64,000 bases of DNA from Pratylenchus scribneri (Eukaryota; Nematoda; Chromadorea; Rhabditida; Pratylenchidae), in contig JAQSEB010000111.1 of assembly GCA_030063045.1 (NCBI GenBank), forward strand, positions 496,001 to 560,000. Direction: 5' to 3'. Each line of letters opens with the position of its first letter. Position 1 is the stretch's first letter. This document shows positions 59,961 through 64,000 of the stretch, in pieces. A program made the translations under genes and the position numbers. Under the pieces are notes generated by a model. It did not search any database, had not been told where the DNA came from, and was given only the letters and a program-made list of their open reading frames with translations.

Positions 59961-61367
59961 TTAATTGTATAATAAATTATTATTATCCGTACATTTCATC
60001 AGAAGAATTTAATTTTTTAATTTAATTTGCTTTATATTATGCAATTATTTAATTTTATCGATATATTAAATAGTTTATATGTATAATAGGATATATTTTA
60101 ATTTTTATTTATAAATTAAATTTTGTTGTATATATTTTTTAAATTATATTAAATTATATATTAATGTTTGTTTGATTGGGTTCAAAAAATTATTTATTTG
60201 TGAATGAAATGATAAAATCTCACCCTAAATAGGTAAATGGGATTAAAAATGAATGAATCAGCAGCCAAAAAGGTGTAATGTAAAATTGGTGACGAAAAAA
60301 ATTAGTCGATATTTTGTTCGCGAATTTTATTTTTATTTTAAAATAGAATATGGAATGAGATAAATAAATTTTTTCAACAAATTTTCGAATTTTGCGATTT
60401 GAATTGGAATTGGAAGCAAATTCTAAGCTAGAAGCAAGAAGAATGTTGAATTTTCAATGTTCCTCTATTAAATCTAGGTTTTAAAAAATTACATGTTCTT
60501 TAATTTAATAAACACGAACATTTTGGGGAAAATCCACTATAATTTTACAAATTATTTTATGTTTTAAAAATCAGAAAATCCACTTTTCAGAGAACATTTA
60601 AGGCTTTCTCCTTACTGTGAATTGGCTATTAGCAAGGGTAACTCAAAATTTTTTTTGTTGCATTCTTTTAGTGCCTTTAAGCTCTTTAAAATCCGCTAAA
60701 ATTTGTTCAAATTCCACAAATTAAGTAAGGAATTAGACCCCAAATTTTTCCCGATTTTTGTTAAGTTGAAAATAATTCCCCATAGAGAATTAAAAGAGTA
60801 TATACGGTAATAAAAAATTTAGTGGGACATTTTTCCTTCTAATCTCAAAATAGGATTTTTTCTTCTAATTTATGGCTCTATAAATAAAATATCCTCAAAT
60901 CCATCACTCTCATCACAATTCTTTTTGAACCAAAATCAGTCAATGTTCGCTTTCCGTAGAATATTTTTTACAAATAGGAAAGAGAAACATTTCAAGAAAT
61001 TAACTAATTATTTATTCTTTTTTTATTTACTATGAGCAATTATATTTGTCAGTGCGTAAATAATAGACATTCATTTTATAATAAAATTTGCATTAATTTT
61101 GAGTAAATTATCAATGGTTTCATTATGTTAGAATCCCTAATCTGCTATTTATCATTGCATTTCCACGTTTTAATTTTTTCTTATTAGTAAATTCATTTTT
61201 CGAAAGTATTTTTTAAAAAAGTAGTATAATCCGTGATGAAATTTTTATGTGATAATTTTGAGAGGCCATCCTTTATCAGAAATAAATAAAAATCACATTA
61301 CATCAAGAAAAATTTGCTCAATCCAAAATGGAAATTCTTTATGTTTCCCAAATGTTGCAAATCTCTC
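59961..61367. other. Intergenic, AT-rich
   Basis: It contains the right edge of the array and, near 60660-60785, a possible copy of the dispersed repeat also seen at 41610. I see no gene. Confidence 0.45.
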
Positions 61368-63993
61368 TCAATTTTTTGAATTTGTTTCCTTCCAACCGTA
61401 GAAATAATTTAAATTTTCCCAATCCTTTTTGTGCGGATTCTTTACGTACTAAAAAAATAGAGCAAAATTTATTTATTTTTATTATTTAATAATTTACATT
61501 TCTACTGAATAGTTCATTTATATTTTCATTCAAATACATTGAACTTTCTGTGTTGAATTCATTCAAAGGCAAATAATTGTAATCGATCAAATAATTTTGA
61601 AGATAATATCCTAAAAAAATTTAAATAAATTTTACATTTTTTTAATAATTGCCCCATAAATGTGGTTGGCGATTGAGGAAATAGCGCCAATCCAATTTTT
61701 TATATTTGGCCGAATCCGCGCGCTTATTTTCGTGTTGAAGCCCGGCAATATGGAATAATTCGTGAAAAATCACATTTATTCCTCTTTCTTCATCCAAAAT
61801 TTGACTTTTCCCAAACATTAACAATTCCCCTTGATATTCCGAATCAATTTCGTCTGAATGGCCAACAGCACTTTGTGATGCCCTTTTTTAATTTAATCAA
61901 TTTAAAATGTTTTATTCCTTTTATTAACGAACAATGGATCCTCGAAATTTGTTTCAATTCGCACATAAAATTGATATTTGGGAATTTCATTCAATGAAAT
62001 GAATTCGATTGCCGATTTTTCTGAGAATTCTTTAAATGCAATTTTCAAATATTTCATCAACCATTTTGCTGAAGATAATTATTTTATTATTTTTGAATAT
62101 TTATTTTTTTATATTTACATGTTTGTTTTTCGACAAAAACTGGGATTTGATATTTGCCAGTTTTGTGATTTTTATATTCGAACCAAAAGTTTATTGCAGG
62201 AACATTTGAATAAGTCAATACATTCCCAGGGGTTTTGGGATTCGTTAAAATTTTCGGATCCAAATATCGATAATTATAGCCACGAATATCTAAATTAATT
62301 ATAAAAAAATATAAATTGTAATAAAATTGAAAATGTGACAATAATTTTCGGCTCCATATGCGGCATTCAATCGGACAAAACTGTGCATTTTATTGGGCAA
62401 ATATTTTAACTGAATAATTAATTTGGAATAAAAATTTAAAAAATATTTGTCACCTCTTTTTCCAAATATTCCGAATTTTCATCAATATTTTTGGCACAAT
62501 CAAGGCATAATGTTTTCTTTAATAAATTTATTATTGGATCCACAAATTTCCTTTTTGTCTCCTCAAATTCATCCATTTCATTGTAATAATGTTTATTGTC
62601 AATTGGTAACATTTTACTATCAATTTTAACTATTTGCTCCCTTTTATCACGGTTTAGCCCATTTGGTGCAGAATTAAGCCTTCAATTTTGGATTAATTAA
62701 ATATTTAATTAAAAATCAAAAATATTTACCCGCTGTTACTTATTTTGAATTTGAGTACATGTTTAAATTTTAATTTATTATTTGTAATTTCCTCAAAAAT
62801 GAATGGACCAAAACGCATAAAATGGCTCAAATGCCAATTCATTAATTCTTTTTGTTTGGGATCTATAAATATATATTAAAATTTATTTACATATATTTGA
62901 CAAACGATTATAGGATTTACCTAATTTCTTATCAAATTCATATCCAATCACAAAACCATTTCGATGTCCTGGCAACGGATTATCGATCCATAAACGACCT
63001 TTAAATATTTATATATTATTTATTTATCTCATAATCATTATTCCCTTCATAATATTTTATTACTGACCTTTGCCAATTTTTCTAGCCAATTGTATAATTG
63101 ATGGTCGAAGTGCCCTTTCCAATTCTGAATTTGTTGGTGGCTAAAATAAATAAAATAATTTAGTTTAATTAATTTAATTCTCGCCTTCCTTCGACTATGC
63201 GGTGTCACTCCATATTCGGGTAATTCTTCTCCCATTGTTTGGCATTCTTCACCGCAAATTAATTCAATAATTTTCTTCCCTAAACTGACATCATTCTCCT
63301 CTTCCCCATTGTTTTCAATAAATTTAATTATTTTATTTTGTGTTTCCTTCCCAAATTCATCAGCCACATTTACGGAAATTATCTTTTCAATTATTGTCAA
63401 AATTTTTTGTAATTTTTCTGGGAAAACTGAAACAATATTGCTTTCTTTATTTTCATTTTTTTCTTTAAAATGTTCTTCATTTTCATCTTCTAAATTTTTG
63501 ATTGGATTTTGAATTAAATTCATTCCATTCATTCCTCCATTAATTATTGGATTATCTAAATTGAATTATTAATTTTATTTTTAAAATTAATTCACAAATA
63601 TGTCCCCATTGCATAATTTGATCATTCCTCGGGCACATCGAACCATCATAAATATTTCTGTGACCATCAATTTTCATTGGTACAAAAAATAATAAAGCTC
63701 CAGTGAAAATCAATTTTAATTTTAATGCCAAATTCAATGAAATTTTACATTTTTTAGCGAATTTATAAGCATTAATGATATTTTGTAATTTTGTCGTATT
63801 TTCTTGCTGTGGTTTATTCGATAAATGGCAATTGAATTTGCCATCTTTTTGTGCATTAGCAATTCGGAGATAATTCCCTAAATGAATATTTTCTATTTTT
63901 TTGTAAACAAATTACAAGCATATGTTGTTTACCTTCGGATATTTCTGTATAAAAGAATAGCAAAATAATAATCAAAATATATTTTGCAAACAT
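61368..63993 (-). CDS. Secreted astacin-family zinc metalloprotease
   Basis: The gene starts at 63993 with a signal peptide (MFAKYILIIILLFFYTEISE) and runs through about eleven exons to TGA at 61368-61370. The zinc motif HELFHIAGLQHE (61764-61729) matches the astacin consensus HExxHxxGxxHE. A Met-turn-like ESSMY lies near 61545, and LNYFYGW near the end matches the usual C-terminal LYG. Before the zinc site, KYLKIAFKEFSEKSAIEFIS and QSAVGHSDEIDSEYQGELL fit the N-terminal subdomain. A long acidic pro-region (63047-63560) and an upstream block (RLWIDNPLPG, LMNWHLSHFMRFGPFIFEEI) that resembles the start of a second, zinc-site-less protease domain make it larger than simple astacins. Exon joins between 62090 and 63050 are uncertain. 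Astacins act in cuticle, digestion or tissue penetration. Confidence 0.78.
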
Positions 63994-64000
63994 TTTTTGT

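Overview
The window looks like nuclear DNA of a nematode. It is very AT-rich, most genes are split by introns of about 40-60 bases, and it carries several nematode-type chemoreceptor families (Str-superfamily, Srg-like, Sra/Sre-like), a levamisole-type nicotinic receptor subunit, a SWEET transporter, an astacin and several secreted proteins. A parasitic or clade IV nematode is plausible, but the sequence alone does not settle the species. No ribosomal RNA gene and no intact tRNA gene was seen.

Layout. 0.4-5.7 kb (minus): a secreted cysteine-rich multi-exon gene whose first and last exons are each split by a hAT-type element. 6.6-6.9 kb: a 72-residue secreted eight-cysteine protein, followed by a GC-rich hairpin and a 31-bp minisatellite (7.1-8.4 kb). 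9.6-10.4 kb (minus): a secreted coiled-coil protein. 11.6-12.9 kb: a hAT-like non-autonomous element containing a tRNA-derived segment. 13.3-16.6 kb: a secreted GH88 unsaturated glucuronyl hydrolase, unexpected in an animal, with a 1,024-bp Mutator-like insertion in an exon. 17.4-19.1 kb and 24.2-25.4 kb (minus): two chemoreceptors flanking a 1,143-residue mucin-like thrombospondin-repeat protein (20.3-24.0 kb). 26.6-29.2 kb: a nicotinic receptor subunit. 29.7-36.9 kb: an Srg-like receptor and a tandemly duplicated Sra/Sre-like receptor pair. 38.0-39.6 kb: a strictosidine-synthase-like (APMAP-type) protein. 39.8-41.3 kb (minus): a second Srg-like receptor. 42.5-43.0 kb (minus): a small membrane ORF with a MITE inside it. 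44.0-45.9 kb (minus): a SWEET with a long cytosolic tail. 45.9-50.7 kb: no confident gene. 50.8-54.1 kb: two tandem paralogues for secreted Ser/Pro-rich proteins with a very basic C-terminus. 55.7-60.0 kb: an unusual tandem array. 61.4-64.0 kb (minus): an astacin metalloprotease.

The most unusual structure is the 55.7-60.0 kb array. About ten units of roughly 340 bp repeat an extremely AT-rich constant part with a small hairpin, and each unit holds one GC-richer island of about 50-90 bases whose sequence differs from unit to unit. Six islands begin with an ATG at the same place in the constant flank, and four of these run to a stop in or at the right-hand flank as 17-26 codon ORFs. I know of no described system that it matches.

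A second theme is transposon insertion into coding exons. Four elements with exact target-site duplications (8 bp for three hAT-like, 9 bp for one Mutator-like) lie inside reading frames of three genes. In two of these genes, removing element plus one duplication copy restores the frame exactly. This allele, or this assembly, is therefore mutated at several loci, or the elements are polymorphic or removed in some copies.
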